The translations under genes and the position numbers were made by a program. The notes beneath the pieces were generated by a model. The model saw only the letters and a program-made list of their open reading frames with translations. It was not told where the DNA came from and did no database searches. Positions 45,663-59,029 of a stretch of DNA of 64,000 nt are shown here, one piece after another. The DNA is from Toxotes chatareus (Eukaryota > Chordata > Actinopteri > Toxotidae). The stretch covers positions 2,773,501-2,837,500 of the forward strand of contig CM028897.1 of the NCBI GenBank assembly GCA_016801885.1. The letters are read 5' to 3'. The first letter of the stretch is position 1; every line of letters begins with the position of its first letter.

Positions 45663-48600
45663 TCATCGGCCACCTCCATTGGCTGCTCCGCCCCCGGCTC
45701 CTCCTCCTGATTGGTCCTGAGCGCCAGACATCATCAAGAAAAGAACGAGAGGAACGATGTACATCCACTGGAGAAGACAAGGAAAAAGGAAATCGAGGTA
45801 AATATAACAATATCTTTGTCTTCAGGGTAAGAAATTTAACTGTGATCACTGACGTGTCTTTTCAATAGTTCCAGATTGGTCATCCCAGATTAGGTTCAAA
45901 TTATTTTCTGAACAGAAGAGAAGAAAAGGTGAAGAGTGAAAGTGGGTGAGAGACTGTAGAATAAAGAAGAAAGCTCAGGGTCAAACACCAAACACACGCT
46001 GAACATATTCGCACTAACAATTCAAATTTAGGATTTCTTTTAGCATGGATACATACATACAAAGTGATGTGAAATTAAATAAAAAAATTGGAGCTTTATT
46101 TCAGACTGAAGTGTATTTGGCCTTGAACCTGGAAGAGTGGAAAAGAAGGGCTGAGGGGGAAGGAGGGAGTGGTTTTCAGTTAGTTACACTGCTTAAAAGT
46201 TAAATCCAGAACTTGACAGACAGAGGAAGGAGGGGAACAGAAGGAGCCACAAGAAAGAAAACAGTACTTCAGTGGGAATCAGCTCTGCTCTCTGCCTCCC
46301 CCTGCTGGGGGCTGTGCCGAATTGGTGGCCATGAGGAAGATTGCACCTCCCAGAATCAAATACCACTGGAACACAGCACAGCACCAAGTCAAAAACACTG
46401 TCACTGGATGCAGCACAGCACAGAGTCACCACAAGTCACTGAACATGGCAAGGTACACACAACAACACAGTGCAAAACAGGACAGAGCGAGAGGGTACGA
46501 GACCGGGTTCTCTGTGGAAACGCTTCCGAACATGGAGCCGGGACAGGGAGACGGTTTTACTCCAACTGACAGGTCGGAATTTTTTTTTTTTTTAAATAAA
46601 CAGGACTCATTTTTATGTTTCTAAAGTTTAAAATTGAACTTTGTGAACAGAATAATCTTGGATGACTAGTTCAGTTGAAGGCAACAGCATCACATAGGGA
46701 AGCAAGGCACTACAGAGCTCGGACTCAAACCACGACTTGGGGTGCATTCACACCTGACCTGTTTGGTTTGGTTAAAACTTAGTCTGGGCTTGACTTCATG
46801 TTTACTCCTCTTGGTTCATTTTTAAGGAGCAAGTGTAAATACAAACAGGACCAGAACCAAAAGGCAGCAGCACCTCCTTTTGTCTTGATCTGAGTAAAAT
46901 GAACCAAACTACAGGTGTGAAAGCTCCTTTAAACAGCAATGACTGAAGCACATGGTCGAGTGAATCCAACACAGAATCCAACAGAGAAAACAAAAAAGGT
47001 GCAACCACTTTCACTTTTTAGAAGACATTTGTTCTTTTCCGCCACAAATATTGGCAAATGAATTAGATAGAAAACCACAGTAATGATGTTCACTCTATAC
47101 TGTATTTTAACACATGCTGCATGCACAGAAAAAGCTGTGGTTTGTCTGTATTCATTAACCAAACGGGACATTACATTATCGGAGCCCAATTACTGAAGTC
47201 AGACGCTAAATCTTTAGGCAGTGCCTGCTAGTCTTATCAGCAGGTTTCAGTACGAGTACTTACATATTTAGCAAAGAAAGATTTCTGCTCTTGTGGATTC
47301 TTTGCTTTCTTCTCAGATTCCTGTTCCATTCGTTCGAGGAACAGAGCCGTCTCCGGTCTGCAAGAAAGTTGGCAATTAGTATTCAAACAAACCCCAAAGC
47401 AGAGGGTGTATCTGAAAGGCAGAAAGGTGCAGAGAGACTTGTTCTACCTAAAATGGGGAAATTATGTGAAGCTGCTAAGCCAAGGTAAACACGGTAGGGC
47501 TGGGCGGCATGGACCAAAAATCACACCTCTGCATTTTTAGGCTGTATGTTATTTCACAATACATATCTTGGTGTTTCCTATAAAAGGGGCTAAATGTTCA
47601 GTTTTAAGTCAAACTGCATGAGAGAATTAAACTTTTGCCACTTTTATTAAAAAACAGACTGTGATCAAACCAAAATGCAAAGACAGGGTTTTTTCCCTGT
47701 TTGAAAATATATGACTGCAGAACATGTAAATGACAAATTGTATAAAATAAATAGCTTTTATTAAAAAAAAAAAAAGGGGGGGGGGGGGAGGAGGTCTGTC
47801 TCTGAGAATCTGATTAAACCACAAAACACACAGCTGTGCAAAAACAATACAAATCTATACAAATCTGGCCGGCACTGTGTTCAGACACAGAGGAAAAGTG
47901 TGAAAGAGCGGGGATACAAACACTGAGAAGAAACGGGTTATGTAACGCAACATTAAACTACATCAATACACTCAGTATCCCCCCATGCTAGATCAGGGAG
48001 CAATATACATTAAAGCGTAAATTTAGCGCCCAGCCCTAAAATGAAGTATAACTGAATCGAAGGCATTTGAAAAATCTACTGTCAGATAAATAAGAGGATT
48101 TCACCACACACACAGACAGCTATAGATATGGATGGTAGCAATGAGCTAACATATGCAGAGCAGATTTAACGAATAGCTGAGATGGAAAGGATGAAAACAA
48201 AACTGAGAAACAAGCAGGTATACATCTCAGAAAAAAAATATTTAACAGACATAATTTGAACTGACCCAGGGGCATTAACAGGCGCCATGACACGGAGCGT
48301 GGTGTTAAAAACCTCCAGATCGACTTCATCCTCAACCTCAGTGCCCCTGCAGGCCCCAGGTAATGTGACTATAGAGACACCGATGAGATACCCAGAGACA
48401 TCGGTGTGGAGGGTGATTGCATCGCTCAGGTGGGACTCAACCATGGCACACTGAAGATCAGAGGAGAAAACAGGTTCACGTTAGAGCGACATCAATATTA
48501 CCCAGTTAGTATCACCCATGTTTATATGATGTATTATTTCATACAAATGTACATCCATTTATATTCTAATCCCGTTTTCTTGTGGGGGGACAGTCTACAA

Positions 48601-50199
48601 GGAGAAACACTTGATATAGTGCATATAGATAAATCTTATCTTTTTTAGCATAACATTAAAATGGTGAATATGGACAAAACAATACTGGCTGGCTGTAGGA
48701 TCATCGAAAAAAAATTCAATTTTTTTTTCTGATGATTAGTTGCTGGCTGAGATGAGAGAAATACATACAGCTCTGACAAACGCTGTGAGATAACCTTCCA
48801 TCTGCCGCTCTGTCTGTCTGTCCGTCTGCAGGAAAACACGAGGAACTCTGATTCTGTACAGACCGTCCACTGCAGCAACTTCCTGTGGAGTCGTCCAAAC
48901 AAACATGTGAGAGGTGCAGGCTTCTGAGCACATTCAACGTTTTCTGTATGACCTCTACCTCTGACTACGGATTACTCAATCACTCAAATCTACTTGGCAG
49001 TCTTCACTGAATAAATGTGTGATGAACTCTTTGGTGCAGTCTTTCTAGTCTGGTTGTGGAAAAATGCATCAACAAAAAATCAACAAAGGCTTAAAAATGT
49101 ATTTGAAACAGAGGGAACCACAACATCTCTGCATAACAATGTGTTTTCACATGGCTACAATGGTTGTCAGTCCACATCCTTTCAGCCTGATAGTCACTGT
49201 TCACCTTCAGTTTGGTTCTGTCTTCCTCTGATAGCTGGTTCTGACTTAGTGAGACACTGGGCTCCCGTCCAGCTTTCAACAGCAGTGCTCCACGTACTCG
49301 AAACTTTGCTACATCATCTGAAACAAGGAGAGCAACATATTGTAAGAACAGGACAGACACCACAGTTTTTCAATGGAAATTTAGCCATTAGACTTAGGTA
49401 GGCATCATTTTCCCAATGTCTCATGGGAAAGGTGATAGAAAGGGGACTACATGGTTGCCAAATAATATTTGTGCCTCTTTTCTATAATACACAGTGGAAG
49501 TGAATCACAAAAATGTACTCATTTTTCACATTTCTCAATTTTAGGATATATCTTTAAGACCAGATTGCTCTGGATAGGTCTAAATATAAAAACATAGCCC
49601 TTGTGATTGCTGTTATTGTGGAAATAGCAATAAACCTGAAAATAGAGACAGTTTCACAGAACACGCTGGCTGTTCTCAAAAGCAATTTGTTTACCTGATT
49701 TTGCAGAAACGGGTATATACACGTACACACACACCAAATAGCATTGAAGCAATAGCAGCTTTTTGAATGGAGTTTGGTGTGTAGCTCTCTTCATTCGGAT
49801 GAGGCATTCGTTTAGCTAACCCTAGCTAGCTTACCTGCAATAGCAAAAACGTGTTACAGAACATAGTCATAATACAACAGTAACACTTTCTTACCGGCTT
49901 CGAATGAGTGTTCAAGAGGCACAGAGAAACCACTGAACTCAGTGTCCAAGGCATCACCAACCTGAGAGTAAAAATAAAAAAAAAAACCCCACCATTAGCC
50001 TTTAGCAGGTCACGCAAAGCTAATGCTAATCACCCAGCTAACAGGTGCAGCTTCCGCTTCGCTGTTGTCAAATGTAAACGTTAAACTGCTCACATTTCAC
50101 ACTCACCCTTCTGCCGTTATTACAACATACGAAATCCGTGCATACGAAGAACAAAACCGTAAAAACAACAACAATTTTAAATTGTAGTAGACGAGCCAT
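45663..50199 (-). CDS. emc10: ER membrane protein complex subunit 10, membrane-type isoform, 256 residues
   Basis: EMC10 is a lumenal-side subunit of the EMC, which inserts and folds membrane proteins in the ER. Exons on the minus strand: 50107-50199, 49895-49961, 49205-49317, 48769-48882, 48266-48450, 47264-47357, 45663-45767; phases close. A signal peptide is followed by LEHSFEADDVAKFRVRGALL, SLSQNQLSEEDRTKLK, VDGLYRIRVPRV, VESHLSDAITLHTDVSG, LPGACRGTEVED and NPQEQKSFFAKY, all diagnostic of EMC10. The last exon encodes WMYIVPLVLFLMMSG, a transmembrane segment, and a Gly-rich end, equivalent to the human membrane isoform HSM1. Length agrees with human (about 254-262). A second last exon lies upstream at 46279-46365. 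Confidence 0.95.
46095..46100 (-). terminator. emc10: Poly(A) signal for the proximal emc10 last exon
   Basis: AATAAA on the minus strand lies about 180 nt after the stop codon of the proximal last exon and upstream of the distal one, so choice of last exon could be coupled to poly(A) site choice. Confidence 0.5.
46279..46365 (-). CDS. emc10: Alternative last exon of emc10 (secreted-type HSS1-like end, 28 residues)
   Basis: A CCAG acceptor precedes an in-frame TGG and encodes WYLILGGAIFLMATNSAQPP and then AGGGREQS, followed by TGA. It joins in phase 0 to the same exon (47264-47357, ending FFAKY) as the distal last exon. Human EMC10 has a matching alternative end, WHIILGGAVLLTAL plus a Pro-rich tail. 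Its own AATAAA lies at 46095-46100. Use of this exon would give a 250-residue protein. Confidence 0.85.
   Translation of the reverse strand, partial: WYLILGGAIFLMATNSAQPPAGGGREQS
46747..46925. mobile_element. MITE (about 180 bp) in an emc10 intron
   Basis: Imperfect inverted termini: ATTCACACCTGACCTGTTTGG at the left, and at the right the reverse complement of CTTTCACACCTGTAGTTTGG. The interior has repeated GGTTTGGTT and GAACCAAA motifs in opposite orientation. This type is common in fish genomes. It lies between the proximal last exon and exon 6. Confidence 0.6.
47763..47788. repeat. Adjacent homopolymers A13 then G13
   Basis: Thirteen A (47763-47775) are followed immediately by thirteen G (47776-47788) on the plus strand, inside the emc10 intron between exons 5 and 6. 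The G run may be assembled imprecisely. Confidence 0.8.
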
Positions 50200-50275
50200 T
50201 TCGACAGGAATGAGCAATGGAAGGCAACGTCAGACGTACTACAGCGACATTTGCTCTTCCGGTGTTTTTCATAAT
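50200..50275 (-). promoter_or_regulatory. emc10: Probable emc10 promoter
   Basis: Immediately upstream of the emc10 start codon (50199) is an ETS-type site, CCGGAAGAG on the minus strand (50254-50262), with CGTCA half-sites (50228-50236). This fits a TATA-less housekeeping promoter. Confidence 0.45.
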
Positions 50276-51826
50276 AAAAGTTTAACATTGGCTATTTTCT
50301 TTCCGTTTCCTTTCTTTTCTCTTTGTAAAATAATGTTTTCAATGGCCATTTAGGAATTTTGGTTGTTTTCATCTGACTAAAATTAATTGTTGAATTTTTA
50401 GTTTCCCGTTAAATTTTGATCCAAAAGACTAACAAAGGTATTTTTCTGAGTTTCATCATGTTTTATGCTTTGATCTGAGGCATGGCTTCGTCAGCCTGAA
50501 ATCACAAAGCTTTGTTTACATCTTTCTTTCATGGTTTAAATGATTGGCAGCTTTAAATGCAGGTGACTAGGGAAATGTTATCTACACACGCAGACACACA
50601 TGCACTGAGGGTTTAATTGTTCACGCTGAGCTATTTAAGGTTTGTGTTGACCTACTTGCGTGTATGTTGTTTATGCATACCTCTCAATTTTATATCAACT
50701 TACTTTACTTTTCACTTCTGTCTGTTTTTGAACAAGCCATGTTGTCATCAACTGTGCCAGCGCTGCTGCACAGAACACTATTTCAGTCTTTGAATTTGTA
50801 TTTTTAGCATTTTGGTATTTACAGTAGTTTCTTTGTCTGCTGACGGAATTCAACTAATGAACCAGGTCTGGATCTGTGCTGCTGTCTTGTAACCTGTCAG
50901 CTGCAACTGCGTGTGCAATTTTGTTTTCTTGGAAAATAAAAGCACTTCTGATTTCTATTTTGGGCTGTCTAAATTTCAGCTTAGTGTTGTTCTATATCTT
51001 GGTTGTTTGCAATGAAGATTGTAACAGGAAGGATAATTTACCTAAAAGATGAGTTGTTGAATATCCAAACAAATAATCTACTTGGCCTAAAATGATGTTT
51101 TTGTTTTTGGACAGCTCCAGTTAAAATATGCATAGGATTAATAATTTACTCTCTTACTTTTAGTATCTGTCAGACACACAGTTTCACTTTCCTTGCCTTT
51201 ACAAAAAGGTGTCTGTACCTAAGTCAGTATCATGTGGACATGTTGTGAACATTCACCACCACCTTGACTCTGGATGCACTAACACATCCAGGGCCAACAG
51301 GGGCTGCTAACAGACCAGAAGAGGCCCACAGCCTCCGTCTCATCCCCATCCCATTCAAAAGAGCTCTAAAAATGCCATTTTATCAACTGAACAATAAATA
51401 TTTATGTCCTGTTATGAAGAGGGTTGTTCTTGTTTTTTTTAAATCCTTTAGTCAGCATTCTATATTTTACTTCTGAGTTTTATTTACCAAAATGTTCCTT
51501 TAAGGAGTAAATCTGTGGTGATTCAGAGCAGAAAACTGCCGCTGCACAGATTTCAAGACCTACATCAGTGGCTTACTGTACATCCACACTGTGTATTTAT
51601 TCCATCTGGGATCAGAATGTGTCTCACATGTGTCTCCAGTGACCTCTTGTGATTGGATTTCACTTCTCTGCTCAAATTTTTTTTTTTTTTTTTAATATGT
51701 GGGAAACCGTGACCACTTATGTGTTGTGGTCAGTACAGTCTCCAAAACCTTTTCCAAGTTGTTTCGCACAGGCGCAGCTATTGTACCCAAGAGTACCTGG
51801 GAGGCTTTTAAAATTGCATGCAAGCA

Positions 51827-51970
51827 GCGACCTCCTGGTGGCAAAGGGGTTTGAGACTCCGACCATGTAATTGCAATGTCCCAGGCTTGAGTCCTGACAG
51901 GGTCTCTCTCTTTTTTTTTCTTATCCCTGTTGAGTGAAGGCATAAATGCAAGAAAAAGAAGAAAATAAAT
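51827..51970 (+). mobile_element. tRNA-derived SINE copy
   Basis: It contains GACCATGTAATTGCAATGTC and then CCAGGCTTGAGTCCTG, a diverged tRNA-like B-box region, followed by TCTCTCTTTT and an A-rich tail with AAATAAAT. This matches a very common teleost SINE layout (ACCACGTAACTGCAACGTC, then GGGTTCGAGTCC, then CT-rich). Family name not assigned. Confidence 0.6.
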
Positions 51971-54405
51971 ATAGTTATTTATTAAATGCACATGCTGATT
52001 TACTTATTTTGTGGAGGCACACTGACATCCCTGAATTAAGCATCATGAATTATAAATCAAATGCGTTTGCAGCCGTTTTTGGGTTCAGTCACACCTGTAA
52101 TTAATGCTGTCTACATGTGATCAGATCAGTACTAAACTGGACAATCTGTTTTGAAATTGTTAATCCACCAAATACAGCTAGAATGCGTTTGAAGCATACA
52201 ACTGGGACACAACTCTGGAAGCTTTCTCCTCAATATGGCAGCAACTCAGGCCTTGGTTTGTTAGCAGAGTTCCTACAGCTTAACGAGCTCAGTGGGCACA
52301 GGCTATGATATGTTGCACCTCCAAACCAGAATTTACGGATCGTTGTTCTTCTTCTTTGAGCCCGTGTGCACTGGATCCTGGCTTCAGTTACTAATTTAAC
52401 TGGGTTCACAGTTGCCAAAACACTGTTAAACAGTCCAGGGGTCAACCGAGGGCCAGAATGTGTGTGACTTCTCTGACTGGGGGTTGAGCCCAGAAGAAGC
52501 CAAAACTTAAAAAGTATCACAGCCAGAAAAAAGAGAGGAGGAGCAGCAGGTTTCTGCCAAATGTGATTGATGTGATTTATTTCTCAATGCTTATTCCTGG
52601 CTGAAGAGTTCTGCTGACATGCAATAAAACCTCTGTGGATACAAGTGAAAGGCATCCATCATTTTAAACTCCAGCATTTCAGCATCAAAGTGCTGAAAAG
52701 GAGTTTTGAATCTAGTATTAATCCTTTGAAGTTTAGAATATCAAGAAGTCAGGACTTAATGTCCTTTTGGACACCAAACTTGTTTTCACCTCTTTTTTTT
52801 GTTCACTCACACAGAGGTCTTGACAAAATTACTTTGTTGGACGGCGTCACACCTTGTTCAGCATAATTTCTCTTTTGACATTTGCGAAAATGACAATTTG
52901 GCTCACATTAGAAGATCACTGACTAAAATATCAAACATATTTGATGATGACAGGAATGTCCTGGACGAGGTCAAAAACATGGGCAAAAAAATGAAGCACA
53001 GGGGAGACGTGGCTCCATAACGGTCGTGACAACCTGCAGTTTAAAACTTGTTTTGGGCAGATAAATCAGCCATCCCATTGTCTGGGAGCAACTACAGTTT
53101 ACACAAACCACTAAGAGGATTTATGTTTTCCCTAATGTCTCAGAAAAAAACGTCTCTACATGTCCAAAAGGCCTTTCTTGATACTATTAATGCTGTTTCT
53201 GCCTTTGACCGCATGAAATATTCAAACAATGAACAATACTGAGAACTAAAAAAGGACAACAGGTGATGATCACCAGGTTTCCTCTGGGTTTGTTCATTAA
53301 ATTACAGCTGGAAGGACATCTTGTGTAGTTATTGAGTGTTTGATGGAGTTGTGACACATCATTGTCATCACATTACTGTCTGAATGGAAACAGCCTGTGT
53401 CTCTCTGGGCTCGTGCTCAGTTTGAAGGTGGGGGCGCTCTGAATGGAGCATATGGCGACTGAAGCATGTGATTCCCCCCGGGCTCTGCCTTTGAAACTAT
53501 GCAGGCCCATACAGTATCTATTCTCCCTTACTGGGACAGCCCATTACTCTCTGTCACCACCCTAAACAACGGTGTCACCTTACTATTTTTAGTCAAATAT
53601 GAAAGCATGTATATTTATGTGAAAAGACAACAGGACTTTCACTTTGAAGGAAGACGCTGTCATGTCCTGTCTGCCTGTGTGCTGTTAAAAATGGAGCATT
53701 GTGAAAAATGAGAAAGAAAGTCAACAAAATCTTGACTTTCTTTTTTAAGTTTTAAGTAAGACGGCACATGATACACCCACATTTTGGGGTCAATCAGTGA
53801 AAATTAATTTTCTCTTAAGCCCTAAAGGATAGACAAAGCCTTTTGTAATCTGTTTTGCCTGCTGTGGTGCCAATAACAGATCACATGAATCAATCAGTTA
53901 CAAGAATAAACACGAAATTGTTTTCAATATTTTACCGCAGTGCGAAAATGGCTCATCCCTCCCAGTTTTATTTGAACTGAGCGATCAGTGTCTCATGTGT
54001 CACATCTTATTTTATTTGTTTCACCGTGACGACCCCAGTGACAGTACGAGGGACCAACTAAACACACTGCGGGAGGAGACACAACACTGTGGGTTCTACA
54101 CAACACTTGCTTCAGAGTGAGAAACCATCATCAATCTGAAATGTCTGAATCGATGTCTGAGTCGATGGACCGATACAAATTACATCACAAAGCACGGATG
54201 ATTGTTTCTATCAGCCATATATCAAACATAATCTCACCAAATATAGGTGCAACAACAGCACATTTGCATACACAAGTAATCATTTAAAGTGGATCAGGCA
54301 GAAAACAGAACGGAGGAATTGATCAATTTTCTTTCTAAATGTTTCATTTAAACTCTGATGTGGTTCATAAACTGACTGTTGACATGTATTAGTGAGTTTC
54401 CCTGT

Positions 54406-54432
54406 TAAAACAAAACAAAACAAAACAAAACA
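54406..54432. repeat. (AAAAC)n microsatellite
   Basis: About five tandem AAAAC units in intergenic DNA. Confidence 0.9.
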
Positions 54433-57400
54433 ATTCACCCAGCTCTTAAACACTGATCGGAAAACGTTGCCTCAATTTTTTAACTGTTATGTCAAAGTAA
54501 CGATTCTCACAGAGTTGCACTTGAAGTCTGAAGCAGAAAATAGACTCTAAAACCTCATTAGCATGTTTTGATGGGACAACCTTGATAATCAGGCACCATG
54601 CTATACAATCTGTCAGGTTTGCATGGCGCTGACCCAAATCAGGCCTGGTTGTTTAAGAAAGTAGTGACAAAGCTTGCTTCAGTTTTAGAACACGTTAGTG
54701 GACCATTTGGATTTTTGTCCCTTCTCTTCACTGCTTTGATCCATTAAACATTATGTTAAGCTGTCAATTTTGTTTAGTCTTAAAAATAATAATAGTACAA
54801 ATGATTGAATTTTAATGTTATATACTGCCCACTGACAGCTTTAAGCTCTACCAGTTATGGGAAAGTGGCGGTAAAGATGGAAAGGACCTGCTTCAGTTGG
54901 CTTAACGTGTACTTCAGTGAGGCTTAACTAATGCAAGCGTTAAATAACTCTGGAGTCACCCTATGCAGCGGCTCACTGGATCATGTAGGACACCTATAGT
55001 TAGGCTCCTATATCCACTTTAAATCCACAAAATAGGAATAATTTCAACCCATTCAAACAGTTTAGTCACAGTATAAATCACCACTGATGAGCTGTGAACA
55101 TACCAAAAAGATTTATTAAAGATAATTCTGCTTAAAAGTCAAGTAATGCAAAGTTAGAGTATACAGTAGACTCAAGGACCTTTTATGTCCTATTCAAACA
55201 GCCCTCCATAATCTTCCTCGAGGGTATTTTGTTCTCCTTGAACATCTGAATCTCAAGTTGCACTTGCCTTAAATAGCTGTTCTTCAATCTCTGCCTCGCT
55301 TTCTGACTTAAGTTCTCTCTCCAAAATTAAAGTCTCAAAGAATGTTTATTGTTATAGTCAAGGTTATAGCTGCCTGGGCAATTTGGGCAAGCAAGGAGAC
55401 GAGCGCAGAATTCAGAAAAGGGATGGCTGAATGGGAAGTGAAAAGCGGCTTAAATGCATAATTTAACACTGATGTTTGTAACATCCATATTTGGGCTGCA
55501 TTGTCATTTAGAATCACGCCTCTGTCACTCATATGTGCACAGCCTTTTCTTTTTTTAACGTGTAATGAATATATATTTATTCCACAGCGCATATGAAATC
55601 TGTGGCAAACAATCAGTGTAAAAACATGTATGTGTGTGTCTGCAGGGAAATGTATACCTCCCCTGGAATTCATAAGGTCAGCGACCTCCTTCCACTGTGT
55701 TTGACCTTGTTCCTCACATCCCTGTACCGAGGGCTTCCAGCCCCATAAAATACACCCTGCTGACAGCTTCGACTGCTGGAGAACAAATAGGATTGTCAGA
55801 GCCTATAGGAAGCAAAGGCTGCTGCTGCTTTGCTCTCATTTTAATCTCTGATCATCTTCATTTCTTAACTCATCCTCTTTAGGTTGGTGCTGCTGTGAAA
55901 GCAGCACTCCCCCCCCGAAAGATATTTAACATGTTTTTTTTTGCCTCAGTTAAATGCTGGCCACTTAGCATCACTGAATCGAATTGTCAGTCAGAGCTGA
56001 TTAGCATCAGTCAGTTCGTTAATGTTCTGCCTCCAGGGCCTAATGAGTTAATCAGCTGGCAGGTTTTCCCGAGGGCCGGACTTTTCTTTATGGGTCTGAA
56101 CCGCTTTTACCCCTCATGGTGTCTTCCCTCTCCTCCTCAAAGCCCTGCAGCTCCTGCCAAGGTTTCAAGTGACAGCCATTCTGTCACTCTCTTCCTTCCT
56201 TGTTCCACTTGTTGGGGGGAGGATGAAGTGACTGGCAGTGGTACTGAGGTTGTGTGTGTGTTTGGCCGGTGGGGTGGGGTGGGGGGGCTCGGGCAGTTGA
56301 GGTGATAAAAAGGGATGAAGGAGGAAATGCAGGCAGATCCACAGACAAGGAGGGAGGAAGACGCTTTCAGAGGAATCACTATAAACAGACAAAGACATGC
56401 CTGAGCCCCAGAAGCCAGGTAAGCTGGTCCAACCTGTGGGTTTATAATAGAAAACACACTGATCAAAAAACAAAGATGGAGGCTGACGATGCAGTGAAAT
56501 GTTCAGATGAGTGAAAAAATGAAAATGAATTCTGTCGTGTTTAACCCATAATTTGAACTTGTTCCTGATGAAATGTTTGAATTTTGGATAAATTCGGCTG
56601 TAACTGCCTCATTGCATCGCGATGCATCACTTAATATGCAGTTTGTTCGTTAGTGTGCATGTGAATCAAAGCTGTTAAACATTACTCAGGGATCTGTGGT
56701 ACAAGTTTTAGCTTTCGTTAGTTGGCCACAAGCTCATCTTCCTCCTAAACTCGTCTTCCGTGTCCCCGTGTTGCTTTGTATTTCACTGACCGTGCTCTTC
56801 AGCTACAGTAGGACTGTATCTGTGTCTTCTGAGGTGACAAATTCTGTTGTGTTGACATACAGGGGGCAAAATAACAAGCATCATATGAATCCCATTTTAG
56901 TACTCATGATTAACTTTATTATTTTAATAACCAACATATGTACCTTATTAGGTCAGAAGGTTCTAATGTGGCTGGTTTAAAGTGCCAATTAGTCGTTGTT
57001 TAAATAAAACAAATGTAAAAAGTAATGGAAGGAAATGCTGGAGAGTGATAGTGATACTGGATCTTAGTGAATCCTTTTAGGCCCTTCAAGTTCATTATGC
57101 TGAGAAAGCAAGAACGGTGAAAGGGCAGAAGTCAGAACTCTTACAGTGATGTCAGAAATAAGTTTCAAGGTTATAACTGAAGGAATGAATTGCTAATGTA
57201 ATTATTCCATATGATCGTGTTTGATGCAAGTCTCTGTGTTTATATCATGTATGAGGCTTTAAAAAAATGTGGAAATCCAGTTACGCAAAGTGAAACCAAT
57301 GAATGTTGCCACAAAGCCATACTGATGATTTTTGTTACACTAAAGTGAAGGAACAGTTCAATATATTTCAAATGAAGTTCTTTAATCGGAAGAATGTAAA

Positions 57401-59029
57401 ACAGGGTGTGTAAAGGACAGCAAATGCCTGGTTTCATCACTGATAATTAGACCTTTCATTGCATCATAAACTGCACATATGGGATTCCAGCAGCGTGGCA
57501 TAACCTTTCCTTATATGTGGTATAACATTTAATAACCCACACACTGAAACATTAAACCACCATTGATACAGCACTGTAATTTGTGGCATTAAACTCCACA
57601 GGCTGCGGTGCGTGTCTTAATGTTTGTATCAGTCACGGGGTCTAAAATATGCACTGCCTCCTTTGTCAGCAGCGACCTCAAAGCGCCGTAAATCAGCTGG
57701 TAGCTCGAAACCCGAGAAACAAATGTATGCGTGAGGAAAGGAGGGAAGGAAAGCAGGAGGCAACACATAAAAGCGAGAGAGAGAGAGATGAGCGGGGTGA
57801 TTTGTTAGAGGGACCTCTGCCAAGTCAGGTGTAACTACCTTGCGTCGTATCTCTGCACCTCAGACACCTAATCTATCTGACCCTGATTGCCTCCCTCATT
57901 CTGTTACGCTGTCTCCTCCGCTGGCATCCGTCTCCCCGTGCCAGTTTGCAGGAAGTTCACCATATCGCTGTTACTGTGCAAAAAAAGTCAGAACTCCCAT
58001 TTTCTCTGGATTTCAGTCAAGGTATCACAGAAAAAATAAATAAATAAATAAAATCTGTGATCTCTTTTGCTTTTTCAAGCTTCACTAGACAAAATCCAAA
58101 AAATACAGTTCCCTAAAAACAAAACGTGTCTTTCATTGGTTCCCTAAAAGTCCACATCTGGAGACATATGTCAGCGTAAAAGTGTGATGAAATATATTCA
58201 CGGCAGCGCTTGATAGAACTGAAATCTTTCCCCTCCAGAGCAGTTTATACCCTTTCCCTTTTAATTCTCCATCATGCAGTAATTCCATCCGTGCATTTCA
58301 TTATATCTTACCAATGTGTCACCAATCCAGTGTCCTGACATCACACATATCATGTTCCTAACACCACATTACTACCTTCTCTCAGGCTCCTCTTGTGCTT
58401 GTGTTTCCACCCATCCCAAATCGTTGCCCATCTCTTGAACTTCATCACACTTTCTCAGCTTTGGAGCCCCTCTGCCCCTGTCGATCAGCTGGCAACAGCT
58501 CATGTGACTCCCCTGGTGCCATCTTGCTCTAAACGGTTCAGGCCCCGGGACTCAAGAAGCCGTGGGGATCTGGAGGAAGCACGCATCCCAATAAACAGCC
58601 ACAGGAATAGTCCTCAAGTGCAGGAGTCCCGGCTGTGGACTTGCAGATCCACGAAAGGGAAGGCGCCTGTGGGAAGGGAGGGGAGCGTCCGCATGGTTAG
58701 CCCCTGGTTGACCCACACTTTGAAAAAAAAAAAACACAACAGCCCGGCGGCATCATTGTTTCTCACAGCAGCCATAAGTTGTTGACTTGTTTTGTCTAAT
58801 GAAGCAGCGGGCTCTTTGGAACGAACCAGTTACAGAATAATTAGACCTTGCGCACCAGCGTTGATGCTGATAGTTGCAGGGTGCCAGGGTGCCGGTTCTC
58901 TGGCTCTGCTCCATTGCTGAGCATGTGCAGAAATAACAACCCAATTTTTAATTACTAGTAATACTGCCAGAGGCCAGCGGCGCTACCCAAACAGCCCTCC
59001 CTCCCCTCTCAGGACAAGGCAGCAGAGCC

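Larger units (their letters stand above)
50300..59029. other. Gene-poor region downstream of emc10
   Basis: No supported exon. It contains the SINE and AAAAC repeat listed separately, GT/GA/T/A simple runs and several stretches (57600-57720 and 58200-58340) with the even composition and absence of repeats often seen in conserved non-coding elements. That last point is impression only; comparative data are needed. Confidence 0.4.

Noticed and set aside
52799..53242. Two plus-strand frames in the gene-poor region, with acidic/basic residues suggestive of coding
   Set aside because: No family resemblance and no convincing splice sites or poly(A) context. They may be chance frames in unique DNA.
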